This document shows, piece after piece, positions 14,901 to 27,000 of a stretch of DNA of 64,000 bases (position 1 is its first letter; the number at the start of each line of letters is the position of its first letter). Origin of the DNA: Rhopalosiphum padi (taxonomy: Eukaryota > Arthropoda > Insecta > Hemiptera > Aphididae); contig NC_083598.1 of assembly GCF_020882245.1 (NCBI RefSeq), forward strand, positions 8,735,178-8,799,177, given 5' to 3'. Both the position numbers and the translations under genes were made by a program. A model generated the notes under the pieces. That model was not told the origin of the DNA. It saw only the letters and a program-made list of their open reading frames with translations, and did not search any database.

Positions 14901-15056
14901 GTGACCATCTGGATGACCATCAGGAACGCGGTGTTGATCGCTGTCGGCTTTTTAGCGTTGGTCTTTGGCACGTCCAACAGCGTCTTCCAAATCATTTCCA
15001 CGTACGGTCCTGCCGCTCCCCTGGCAACCAACATGACTCATTCGGCCGCCCAATGA
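4215..15056 (+). CDS. SLC36-type proton-coupled amino acid transporter, complete, 8 coding exons
   Basis: Membrane transporter of the amino acid/auxin permease (AAAP) superfamily, SLC36/PAT branch, which moves small neutral amino acids with protons across plasma or endolysosomal membranes. Coding exons: 4215-4217, 7759-7838, 11044-11145, 11362-11512, 12315-12797, 13237-13415, 13823-13989, 14779-15056. They join in one frame to 1443 nt (480 aa plus TGA), close to the usual family length of about 450-500 aa. A hydrophilic N-terminus (about residues 1-63) precedes the family signature GETLTHLLKASLGTGILAMP (64-83) in TM1. A second signature, MEAIGVVMPLENNMK (268-282), spans the exon 5/6 junction. 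About 11 hydrophobic segments follow the family pattern. The start is the ATG in an NNACCATGG-like context directly followed by a donor. Insects have several SLC36 paralogues (fly pathetic and CG1139 relatives; in aphids at least one acts in bacteriocytes), and I cannot tell which this is. Confidence 0.94.
5950..5979. repeat. (TA)n microsatellite
   Basis: Uninterrupted AT dinucleotide tract of about 30 bp in intron 1 of the transporter. Shorter TA tracts occur near 12280 and 12890. Confidence 0.9.
6900..7196 (+). other. Possible alternative 5' non-coding exon of the transporter
   Basis: A CpG-containing, GC-richer patch inside intron 1 ends at a consensus donor CCA|GTAAGTAA at 7197. If used as a first exon spliced to 7759, translation could begin at Met21 (ATG 7816-7818). 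No coding frame of its own is apparent. Confidence 0.3.
7759..7838 (+). CDS. Transporter coding exon 2
   Basis: Acceptor TTTCAG before 7759 and donor GTAAGT at 7839. Encodes the acidic N-terminal tail (GSQGEEPELQTFLLDEKSKM...). Ends in phase 2 (AA|A). It contains an internal in-frame ATG at 7816-7818 (Met21) that could serve as start if exon 1 is skipped. Confidence 0.9.
11044..11145 (+). CDS. Transporter coding exon 3
   Basis: Acceptor TTTCAG, donor GTAAGT. Completes the split Lys codon and encodes the basic/acidic cytoplasmic segment ending ...DYFDPFLERNLEHPTT, a pre-TM1 region typical of SLC36 proteins. Ends phase 2. Confidence 0.92.
11362..11512 (+). CDS. Transporter coding exon 4 (TM1-TM2)
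   Basis: Acceptor TTATAG, donor GTACGC. Encodes NGETLTHLLKASLGTGILAM and the next hydrophobic stretch through CTFCSYSL, the conserved substrate/proton-site region of AAAP transporters. Ends phase 0. Confidence 0.95.
12315..12797 (+). CDS. Transporter coding exon 5 (TM3-TM6)
   Basis: Largest exon (161 codons, phase 0 at both ends). Acceptor TTTTACAG, donor GTATGT. Encodes VKCAHTLYRRTKVSSMGYAD, then hydrophobic helices SVLWLLFVTYFGTCSVYTVI, YFIAMLLIPLILLSY, VSMVANLLMFVGLGITFYYT and the start of FFCLTVFAMEAIGV. Confidence 0.95.
13237..13415 (+). CDS. Transporter coding exon 6
   Basis: Acceptor TATTGTAG, donor GTGAGT. Begins VMPLENNMKTPRSF, the conserved SLC36 motif after TM6, then a hydrophobic segment and GYLKYGEATESSITLNLP. 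Ends phase 2 (GAC AT|T). Confidence 0.95.
13823..13989 (+). CDS. Transporter coding exon 7
   Basis: Acceptor TATTACAG, donor GTGAGT. Encodes AAQVAKICISLAVFCTYGLQ and downstream residues to VLRTVMVTLS, matching family TM8-TM9. Ends phase 1. Confidence 0.95.
14779..15056 (+). CDS. Transporter coding exon 8 with stop
   Basis: Acceptor TTTCACAG. Encodes VAIAVAVPTIGPFIGLIGAF, then IIVPVVIEFATYWDK and VLIAVGFLALVFGTSNS (last TM segments), ending THSAAQ-TGA. The C-terminal tail is short. Confidence 0.95.
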
Positions 15057-15622
15057 CCGGAAATCCGGCCACATCATCGACCACACAGCCAGCCAACTCC
15101 TCTCTCCCCCCACAAAATTCGAGACTTCCGGTCATGCCGAGTACATCGTTACGATAATTATATATACTCACACATATATATATGTATTTATTAACGCGTG
15201 TATACGTATTAAAAATTTATAAATCGAGATCGGACGACTGACATCGACAAGTCAACTGCCACACGGTTAGTCTTGGTCATCGTCGTCATCACCATTGTTT
15301 TCTCCGACGGGCGCCCGTCGACCACTGCGCGCCAGTGCGTATAGCTTCGGCGGGCATATAATAGCAGGTGACAGACATATATTACATAATAATATTATTT
15401 TTAGGGCGCACTCGCACATCGAAAAAAAATGTTTAAGTATTATATTTATATTACTATTTTAATTTTAATTTATTTTCTAAACATAATGTCAGATTTAGGA
15501 TTAATCATTTTCATTATTATTGTACGATCGGGGTTTTTTTTATTCGATCCAGACAGGCTTTACAAATTATATGATATTATAATTAAATAAATGTTTTTCA
15601 TTTTCTTTTTTTATATATATTT
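15057..15622 (+). other. Probable 3' UTR of the transporter
   Basis: After the stop the sequence stays relatively GC-rich to about 15420, then becomes AT-rich. The first good poly(A) signal is AATAAA at 15596-15601, followed by a T-rich stretch, giving a 3' UTR of about 560 nt. Shorter or longer ends cannot be excluded. Confidence 0.5.
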
Positions 15623-17698
15623 ATATGTATTTAACTCGTATTGGATTTAAGTTAATAAGGTATTACAATTGTATGTTATTTTTTTTTGATACATAATAAT
15701 AATTAATATACAATTTTAAGATAATGATAAAAATATTTATTTGTTGACCTTATATTTGTTTGTGATTCGATTAATTTTCGAACCAAATCAAATTTTTCAG
15801 TAGTCTAAGAATAATTAAAACGACAAGTGAAATTCGGCCATCCTTCAGTTGGAAACGCTTAAAAAACCTCTATATTGTCTACAATTATTTGAGTAATCGT
15901 TTTCAGTTGTACAATCTTTATGGATGAAATTATCACCAAACGACGTTTGTTTTAGTCGTACATCTCCCGGATTCATTCCAAAATATATCCCATACATAGT
16001 TATATTGATTTGTATTATACTTTTATTATAATATTGTTGAAGAAAAATTTAGATAAATTTAAAAATTTATGTTGATTGCTGACTATTATTGGTCGACGAA
16101 TACGTATAATATTGAAATTTACAACTTACAGTATAATAAACGACCATTAATCAACGCATTTTTAAAGGTTACACCGGTATATATTATTATGTTGTCTTTG
16201 TCTTACAAACGTAGTAAAATACGATATGGAAAATGTACGTTGTATTAGAGTGAATTGAAATCATGTATTATCAAACTTAAAGTTAAGTTTTTACGTTAGC
16301 TTTTTTGTTTTACGATATTTAAAATGTTATGCAAGTAATGGCGATGAGCTTGTAAAATATTACAATTTAAATTTCATTCGCTTATCGCTGAAAATTTCAA
16401 ATATATAAATTTCAACTTATGATCGTTTTTATAACTTTAAATTTAAATAATCAATAAATCCACACTAATATTAGTTAAATATAGACGTATAATACGAGAT
16501 ACTTGCATAGACTAAAATGCAGTGTCGTAGACACGAATTTTCATCCCCCTATGTATATATATACTCCAAACAACTAGAAATAAAAATTGATAACATAAGA
16601 TTATCGTTTTTTCTACAATCGGTATAATGTATTAAGAATATATATAAAAGAAAAAAGGTGATGGGGGGATCCATCCCCCATATGCAACCGTTTCTACGTC
16701 TATGCTACAATGGCGACTACAATATGCCTATATTTTTGGTTAAGTTGCACCAATTGCGTATTTGAACCACCTATAATATTGGGCTATCACATGATTAGGA
16801 GCATACAAACCTTTTTTTATGACACGATTGAGCGATTTTGTCGATGAATTTATAAGGATATACGTAGATATTTTTAAAATATGAATAAGCAAATTTATAA
16901 AATTCTATGATGTTGCATTGTTACCATTTTTCATTTGTTATGTTAAACTATTGTGAACTACATAAAATAAAATAAATTAATTTTATTATAGTTACAATTA
17001 TATACAAATATCATGGTTTCATGTTCACGTGTGATGTATTTACTCTTTGATAATAATAATAATAAAAATAATACAAATCGGTCTTGGATATCATATCGTT
17101 AATGGTATCGAAAAATAAATTATTTTTATAATAATTTGGGTATTATTTAGATCGAGTTACCGATTTATTTTCACAATATTTGGTATTGAATTATGCAATT
17201 CGTGGATTTAAATGTTTTAAAAATTATAAAAGATAACTTAAAAATATGATATAAATTCTAATTGAAAAATAACTATGTATATATGCTTATTAAATGAAAA
17301 AAATTGCAAATGTTGTACTTAAATTTGGCTTATTTTAAGACTTTTAGTATAACTTATCTTTGTATATAACTTATAAAATAATATATCATAAAAAGTGCTA
17401 TTTAAATCAGCTGATATTTTTTTTTTGATTATTTTATGTATGATTGTCACAACTTATATGCAATGTCTATTACGAAAATTGATCAACTTTTTGAAATGAG
17501 AAAATGGTAATTTACATAATGTAAATAATATATAAGATAGGTATACCTAAAAATAGGAACCGAGTGTTTATTCTATAGGACTTATGACCTGCGTATAACA
17601 GCAAAAACTAATGTTGAAAATATGAGCGTTTCATTTGTTCAACATATATTTTTGCATACAATAATTTATTTTATTATTTTATGTGTAACTTATATAAT
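15623..17698. other. Convergent intergenic region
   Basis: AT-rich DNA between the 3' ends of the + strand transporter and - strand fry. No coding sequence seen. It contains one MITE-like repeat at about 16505-16716. Confidence 0.6.
16508..16714. repeat. Short inverted-repeat element (MITE-like)
   Basis: GCATAGAC near 16507 is mirrored by GTCTATGC near 16700-16710. Inside, GTAGACACG and CATCCCCC near the left are mirrored by GGGGGATCC/ATCCCCCAT and CGTTTCTAC near the right. The body is AT-rich and non-coding. Ends are not exact and no target duplication was recognised. Confidence 0.45.
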
Positions 17699-17704
17699 TT
17701 TATT
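17699..17704 (-). terminator. Candidate fry poly(A) signal
   Basis: TTTATT on the + strand, read as AATAAA on the - strand, about 180 nt beyond the fry stop codon. Further AATAAA copies lie at 17665-17675. Confidence 0.4.
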
Positions 17705-17883
17705 TAAATAAATGAGATAATATAATAATTAAGAGATTATAATATAGTAATAATAAAAATGTAATATTTTGTCCTGTAGACTTTAAAATGATAAAAAATT
17801 GGTGCGTTAAAACTTCTTATGGCTATATAAATCATTAACACAATTCACAAATATATATAATATCAGACATAAAATATTATTAG

Positions 17884-18026
17884 TTAGTTTTGAGGGTAGT
17901 TCGACGTCTTTGGTAGCCCTTTGACACGAGATTCGATGCAGTTTAACGCTTCCAACATTGGAAAGAGTTCGGTCATCAGTCCGTTCGTGACGCTCACCAA
18001 ATCTTCTTCGGTAACGATGAATCCAT
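17884..18026 (-). CDS. fry: fry exon 25 of 25, with stop
   Basis: Acceptor TCTTACAG. Encodes GFIVTEEDLVSVTNGLMTEL and FPMLEALNCIESRV, then KGLPKTSNYPQN and TAA at 17884-17886. Parallels the final helix of furry proteins, which is less conserved. Confidence 0.88.
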
Positions 18027-21000
18027 CTGTAAGACAAAACATAGTAGGTAAAGTCTCAAGCTGTTCGAATTTCTTGTATTTATTTTTTGATTTTATTTAC
18101 CCGAGTGTTTTTCGATCAAAAGATGACAATATACGCTCAATATGCTGGTGATATCATCGTCGTCGTCATCCGTTCCGGTCGATATAAGTTCATCGAGCCA
18201 ACGACTCCTACCATAAATATATGATAACTGATTAGATATTAAGATTGTATAAACAAGTTGCTCTTACTATATTAATTAACTTTAAAACGTTACAATATAC
18301 AACTATATTACTATAATCTTACATAATTACAATAAAGGTAAAACAATAAATGTAATAGTCCAAGTACAAAGTTAATAAAAAGAAACAAAAGGTTAAGGTC
18401 TCCAATTTGGTTGTTATGTATTAAAAATACTGTTATTGGTCACGTTATTTGTTTAACAATAATTATTAATTTATATTACGTTTAAACAATTTGTTAGTGT
18501 ATTTAAGGTCTATTAAATTTTAATTTAATAATAATTGATATGAATTAAATTTAAACTTATCTTGAGATATTATTTTTAATTATAAGTAATCGATATAGAG
18601 AAATTATAATTTAAAATTATTTAATCACTTGGAAAAATAATTTTGCTATTTGTGAGTTAATTGTATAATAATATGTAAGAAAAGAACTATTTAAAATATT
18701 TAACGACGGACATTAACTTCCAATTAAAATTAAAAATATATTTATAGATTTATACCATGCATCTAACACGTAAAAAACAAATCGAAAATTATTAGTATTT
18801 AATTTTTGTTTAATCGGAAAATATATAAGCAATTTAAATATGACGTTGACATATTATAAAGTGGCCTTAATTAAATTACAAATATAAATAAAGTAAAAGA
18901 AACCATTAATATCTACTTAGATATAAGATTACAGATTGCATAATATGCAAAAAGTATTTGATCTATTCAATAAAAAAAACTATTTTATTTTTAGGTTTAA
19001 GTATCAAAAATATGAATTTAAAATTATTGCATCGAAATATAATATACCTACATTAATATATAGGTATATAATTAGCACGAAAAGGCAAAAGCTGTCTCGA
19101 AAAACGGAGTGAGCATACTTACATACAAGTTACTCTGTATAATTGTTTTGTAATTTTAGTCGTTTAATTGTCCACATACAGTGCTGTGTGATCGGTTATC
19201 TTTATTATTATATAATTTCTTTATTAATTGGTTTTTGATGTTATATTTATATTCTGAGACTACGCATTTATAATTATTTTATCTAATATAATGATTATTA
19301 TGCTATATATTGTTATCTTTATAATTGCTGAGATATAATAATTGTTAGATTAAAAGCTAAATAAATAAATAAATTTAAAAAAAAAATAATCTAATTAAAT
19401 CGTGTTACGAGTGTTACGACCATTAAAATAATTAACCAAAATAGTATATGTATAATTGATATTACTCTGCAAATATCATAATGATTATCACTACATAATA
19501 TATACTTGACATATAGATTAAGTATAGGTCAATGTATATATTCTGTGCACTAAGAGTATATCGAGTGAACTGTATGTTATGTTATAACATTACATTAACA
19601 TTATTTTGTCATCGCATTAGACGTACTTATTCTGTTTGGCGTACGTCAAAGCGTTAGGCCAGTCTGACTCTTGGAGTATCTGCACCAAGCTCTCTTCGGG
19701 CGTTGGCGCCAGCGGGTGTGTGCCGCTCTCTTCTTTGGCACGCAGCAGTGCTCTTCTTACGGTACTCACTTCGGCCGACAAGTTTTGCAGCTATGAAAAG
19801 GCGAAAAAAATCATATAGAAATCATCATACGGAGTGAACGCGAGTCACAAAAGTAACAAAACACTCACTTTATTGTCGGTGGCTGAGACGGACAGTGCAA
19901 TGTACATTTTTGCGGCTGCTTCCAAGAGCAGCAGCAATTGCAAGTGCAGTTTGTATAGAGCTTTGCCTAAATCCAATATTGACTCTTCATTTGAATAACA
20001 ACTACCGCCAGCACCGCTTTCGCCGCCACCACCTGCTCCGCCACCACCGCCACTGCTCGTGCTCGATCCTTCCGGCATGCGTTCGCCAAGTTTGCACACT
20101 TTAAGCGTGGTCCGTACGGAAAACAGACACTAGAAGAAATTTACAAAATATTATGTTGTATAAGACACCACGTTGTTGACCTATCACCACCTACATCTAG
20201 GGGTCAGTTATCACTTCTTTAACTAAGCTGGGCATATATTGAATTTACATGTTTAGTTTTGATGAAGATGTAAATACCGAATCCATAATATTATGTTTTA
20301 GTTATTATAGAAAACGAATAATATTATTTAATATCTGTTTGGAATATTATTATAATGACTTATGAAACATAATATTATATTATAATATATAAATGAGTGG
20401 AAGTATTTTAATGTATTTTACTGATTGCTTTTTTATTTATCCCTTTAGTACCCTTCTTCAGCCAATAACAGGCCTGGATTATTACAATCGTAGGCTCTAG
20501 GCAAAGCCGTAACTGTTGGAGGGTCCAGGGGTCCGGGCCCCCAAAGAATATTTTAAAAATAGAAACATTTTATAGTGGGAAATAAAGTTAATTGACTATA
20601 TATTTTCAGTATTTATATTTAAAAAAAATGTTGGACCCCCCTCAGAATTTTTTTTCAGATGCAGCCTTGGCCTTAGGCTCAGTGCTTTTAATTCATATGG
20701 GCTTATACGACCACGCGGTGTCCAGTACTTAAATGGGTATAAAACCTTCTGTTTAGGAGAAGAAGTGTTGAATTTCGGTGTTAATCCTTTAAAAACAAAA
20801 AAAAAAATCAAATCTAAACTTTTATATGATAATAATTTTAACAAATCTTAAAAACAATTAATTTTACTCCAAGTCTTCAAATATATAGAAAATTAAATTG
20901 TTAAAAACTATAAAAAAAACTTATTTTACACCAATTGAATATTTCTTTATCCCTCGTATTTAAGTATAAAACAAGATAATTGTAACAAAAATAAATAGTA

Positions 21001-24000
21001 GCCACACATTTTATTTTTGTAGGCCCTAGGCAAAGTGTCTATAGTAGTATAGTGCCTATGCGCTAATACGGCTCTGATCAACAAACCATTTTAGTCAGTA
21101 CGATCGCTGTGAACTGTTTAAAGTTCGTATTCAGTACCACTACTACATAATATATCAAAATTAAGTTTGATTTTTTTTTTATCTAGAAAATAGAAAATAT
21201 ATAGAAAATTTCATAATATACTTCGGAAGTCTGATCTTTACGATCCAACAACGTGTCTATGTGCTCCCGTATCTGGAGCATCGGAAACCGTAACGCACCA
21301 TCCATCTTCAGTGCAGTCGGCGAGAACCACACGAGCGGTGGGTCAGCGTGGGTAGTCAATACTATGATGGCTGAGTTAAGGTGGGTAAGCATCTGTCGGC
21401 AGTTGACATGGCTCTGGGCGCAACAGCCTGTCGTCGCCGGATCTTCTTCTACATACTCGTTTAGTGTCACGCAAGCCTCGCGGGTCAGCAGAACGCATTT
21501 CCTAATAATGTCCTGTAAACCACACACGGAATTATATACTTAGCAGGACATAATATAATAATAAACGTTATAACATATTGTTCGAAAGTATAAGCTACTT
21601 AAGAATAGATACAAATATTGAGTGTTTTTAAATGTTATGTTTAAATCTAAATGATCAATAAAAAATAAAATATAAAGCTTACAACAATACGCTGCTTATT
21701 ATTTAGTGTATTAAATTTATTCTCAACTGTGGAATTTTTGTAGCTCGTAGATCTGCGTTAAAAATTTAACTATCCAGCTAAAGTATTTTATTTTATTAAT
21801 ACAAGACAAGTTCAAAAACAATTAGGTAAACTACGTATAGTATAATGAACAGATCAATTTATACAATATGTATAAATTACGATATATATATAAGTTAGAA
21901 AGATAGAGTAAGGTGTGCATCATAAGAAAAATAATAAATGGAAAATGTTCAAAGTAGTTTTCCGGAAAAATTAATATATGGCACCTGCCACGGGGTATGT
22001 CACATGTGAACAGGTAAATTGATTAAGTAATGCGCACTAAAAGAGCGTTGCTGCGATCAGAAAGACTTAGGTGATAAAATACATTTTGAGGAGGGGCATA
22101 GTAGCGTTGAAGGCAAGAGATATACAATCTAAATGTTAACACACGTAGAAATCGTTTTGAACTCCTTTAAACATATCATTACAGCCTTCAATTGTAATAA
22201 GTGCGGTATCGATTTTTCACGCAATAGGTTATAATATTTTTCACTTATACGCAGGGCGAACAATCAAGCAAGTCCACCCCTTGTTTCTTTTAATAATGAA
22301 TTTATTAAAATTCTGATTTTTGGAACTTTTAAATATACTTAAATATCATATTTTCAAATTACTGTGATTTTTTTGTACTATTTTAGGAGTATCCTGTATT
22401 GATTCAAACTTTTATTTTTCCAATGAGAACGCCCCCTTCCTATCGCTTTCTACTGTAAATTATCAAGTGAATAATTTTTCTAAAAAATGTTAATGTACTT
22501 AATTCAATATTCAAACGAGTAATCACTTTTTAAAATTATTTTAATAAAGTTAATGGTCTTTAAAAATATAAATTAAAATTAATTCATGAAATTTTAAATA
22601 CCGTAGCTCTCACTTTTTCCAAACCTATCATATTTTATTCTTAGTACACGGAATGAAATACTCAAAAACTATTGGTTCGAATTTTAATTTTAATACGTCA
22701 ACATTTTTAGAAAAATTATCCGCTTCATAATTTATAATGGAATAGTGTGGTTCTCATTTGAAAAATAGAAGATTTTAATTTCACAAGACACTCCTCTAGG
22801 CACAAAACGTCTTAATTAAATACCTGTTTATTTTCTGAAATAATTCAATTATAATATATTACGACTTCGTGTTCTGGTACTATACTGAAAAATATGTCGT
22901 CGGGAATCTCACCTTAACTACTCTGTGAAGTATGTGGAACATATGTAGAGCATTGGATGGCTTTTGGTCCAACAGTGATTTGATGGTGGACCTCCAACAT
23001 TCTTCGGTATCGTCTCGTTGGAACGACATGAGCGCGTTCAAGTTTGGTGAGGCGTTGCACGGCGTCAAGTCGCCCAGATCGCCGATACTCGAACCACTTG
23101 AAACGTAAATAAAAAGATAATTAATTATCAATCGTTAGGTAAAATCGTACTCGCAGACTCACGACGTGTCGGAACGCGTTATTGAATCGGTGCGGTCACG
23201 GTGGCCGTCACAGGACGCGTTATCCGGTTCAAGCTGCGCGTTGCACGCTGCTATCTCGTCCAGAGGTGAAACGGAACCTAGTTCGTCGTCCGATGATTCG
23301 TCATTGCCCTTTTTCACATTCAGCATCGGAGTCTGCTCGCTGACGCTCTCTTCCACTTGACATATGCCGTCCGCGCCCGTCACGTACGTGGCTGCAACAC
23401 CACCTGGCGCAGTTGTGGTCGTCAGATCGTTGCCGCCTAATGGTAGTCTTCTCACACCCCAGTTGAAATTGTCCGTACTTTCACCCTGTAAACATCATAT
23501 AATTTCGGTTTATTCAGACTTAAATACAAATACTTATTTAAAAATCGAGTCATGCGTGTAGTCACTACATATTTGCAAGATTTAACGTAAGTTACTCAAT
23601 ATTTCAGAAAATATTTTTTTTATATAATTTTAATAAATTTAAAAAAAAAATCAAATGTTTGAATATTTTTTTTTCTTTTACATTAAAAAAATTTTTTTTT
23701 ACTATTTCAAATGATAAAATACATATTTCATTTCATATCTTGAAGCAGAATTTTATTCCAAATATTTCAATCTATAAAAATCAAATTTCGGACAAATTAA
23801 TTACAAGTACTTAAAGTTTAGATGAGCAGATTGATGGACCAACATTTTACAGAGTATTTCTGCATCACTCAACCTCGCCGATCTAAATATTAAGTACTTA
23901 TAACTTATAAACTACTGGATTTTTATCGTTATTAAAAAATTTTAAAAATAGTAAAACATTTATTTTTTAATAACAATATTGTTTTTAACAATTTAAAATT

Positions 24001-27000
24001 ATGTAAAAAAAATGTAATTGTCTTACGTTAAATTAATCACCTGATATAAATATATAGTGATTAGTGAGTATCTACACATATATTATAAGGCTATACGCCA
24101 AAACGATCTAAAATATTACCGTCATCGATCATACGAATAATTATTCGTGAACTACGTTATTATAATATTAAAATTTATAACAGCAGGTGCATACCTCGAC
24201 GCTTTCGCTTTCATATTCGAGGAAATCGAAGTCTTTGAAGACCGTACCGAAGTGATCAGCATTGTCTTCGCGTTCTTTTCGTGAATCGCTGGGTATGGAT
24301 ACGTCCGGAGCAGAAACTTCTTCGGTGCTGCTAGCTCTACTTGAATGGCGTTCGAGCAACTCGGAACTTTGGCTAAATATCACCTGATAAGAGAAAAGTC
24401 GAAAAACAATAATAGTAAGTAATTTTGTACTTGTATAGTGATTAATTCCAACGTGCTGACGATTTTCTGGCACAAGCAATGTGTGCACGACGATCAGTAA
24501 ATTTTAGGGATGGGTTCTCGAACTTATCCAACTTTAGAATACTCCGAAACTCAAGAAATTCGAACAATTAGCGGTTCATTAGAAATAAACGCTATAAATT
24601 AAATATTTTGAACTCAAACATTTTGAACAGTTCAAGAGGAATCAAGTTCATTATCAATACTATTATAAATATACAAATCTGTATCCTAAAATACTAATTT
24701 TTATCTCTTCCATCACCCTTATCAGTTTATACGATTTTATAATTGTGTTGTTATTTGATTATCAAGATGTTCGAAGTGTTTGAGTAAAAATAGATTCGAG
24801 TTCGTGAAGTTTAGCCCATCCCTAGGCTAGATTTACGTACGTGGCTGTCGTTATACCACATAACGAAAACAACAACAACAAACAAAATACATAGTTATTT
24901 GATGATATCGCGTATAAAATTCGAAAGCGAGCGATTAACGCTAGTGATATAAATACGAGGCATATGATTTAACTCTAATAAAGTTATATAATATTTAAAG
25001 CTGTGCTGAATCTTTGGTGGAAATAAAGCCTTAAATTTGTAAAGAATATACCCACGGTGTATTGTACACAGTTCAACAAGTGTTGTCCATAGTTAATTTT
25101 TAGTCTTACTTAAAGAATACGAATTTTAATTACTAATTTAAATAATATAATACATATTTATTAATTATATTTATGATAATCATTTAAATGGTCCAAAAAA
25201 TAATCAACTTTATGTGTTGATATTTATACTTATCAAATATATTCTGAATACTCATGTAGCTACTTCAATAACAATTCTATAAAAATTGTACTCACTACTA
25301 AGTATTCATATAGGTAATATATATTTAGATACATTTATTTCGAGCAATTAACAAGCTCAAAAAGCTTCCAAAAATGTATAGGTACATAAAATTTAATGTT
25401 CAATAAAATTTATTTTTTAAATTTCTTAAAATACACACATACACACCACGCCCTCCTTATATAGTGCTATGTTATTGTAACTGAAAACCAATTTATATCT
25501 TTTGTAACTATACTTATTATTAAAATTATTTATTATTTAAATTCGTATAACGTAATTGCCATATGCTGTATTTGAATCTAAAGGCGTATATTTAAATACT
25601 GTTCGCATTCTTACCTCGCCGATAATTTAAACATAACAGAAAATTATTAACGATACATTTTAAGATATTGCGCAAGGGAGGGATGAATAAAAATCATTAC
25701 GATTTAATTTTTTTTTTTTCAATAATTTATAAATACAAATTCTTATCTTTTTTAAGATAAGAGTACTTTTTATGAAAAATTTTTAATTCCTAACGGTTTT
25801 TCAAAATTATGAATTATATGCACATCAAAAGTAAAATGCCAAATCAACAACATGATTATACATACTAAACTAAAACAAAATTAAGATGTTTGTTTTCGTA
25901 CACAGTGGTGTAGCCAAGATTTTTTAATGGGGGAGGGGTTAGGGTTTAGATCTATACAGTAAGTATAGGTTTGGTACTTTCATGTTTATTGAGCTCTTCA
26001 ATTGATTTTTTTCAATTTGAAAAATGTTCTAAAACAAGTTTTTCTAATTTAGCAACTAGAGGTGATGTACGACAGACTGCAGCTATAATACAGACAATAT
26101 TTTCTCTACAAACTTCTTAACCTTATTTACCTGCATATATGAAAAAAGCAATAAATCCCCCCCTTTTATTGCTTTTTTATATTTACAGGTAATAAGGTTA
26201 AGAAGTTTGTAGAGAAAATATTGTCTCTGTTATAAAAGTAGATTATTGAAGTATGTCATAACATCCAAAACCGCTCTGGCTACGCCACTGTCCGTATAAT
26301 AATATTATGCTATTAAAGTATTAGACCATATAATATTATTATTGTTAGTTCACTAAATCAAACACACAACATTAAATCATATTAGTGGAATGCCCGTGTA
26401 TTACGTGAGACGCATACATTACAGATTATAATAATATAATATATAGCTAGAAATGTGTCTACCCATCAGCGCAATAAACGTTTACCGTACCTTGTTCAGT
26501 GCGTTTAAATCGTCCTATAGGTAATTCATATAACAATAATAATAAAATGATTAATCGACGGGTTATTGTGAAGTATTTTTTTTTCTACATTATTCGACTC
26601 ATCGGGTCGTAAAAATAATATACAGATAATATACGTACCGAAGGGCTCTTCGGCAACCCAACTCGTTGCCCACAGCTCATCAACAAACTAACCAATAATT
26701 CTCGAACTCGGCTCTATATAAGTGATGATATAAAATGTTAATACAGGTGTGCACAGGACGTGATGACGATGTGTTTTATACTTGACATAACCAAGGTCTC
26801 TTCCATCCGGGAACCGCGGAGTCGGAAGGTGATAATGAAGTGGACCGTCTTTGTTGCAGTAATACACTATTGGAGTTGGCCGATTCCAAATCCAGTGTAG
26901 CACTTACCGCCACCTTGCGACCGATCAGAGGCGTTTGGGACATATCAAACGTGAAATCCATGGTCCTTCCTATTTATAATACACACGCAACATGCATAAA

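Noticed and set aside
14750..15034. 94-codon - strand frame opposite transporter exon 8
   Set aside because: Antisense shadow of the GC-rich coding exon.
22880..23096. ORF-defined start Met upstream of fry exon 20
   Set aside because: The Met lies in intron sequence; splice phase with exon 19 places the true exon start at 23096.
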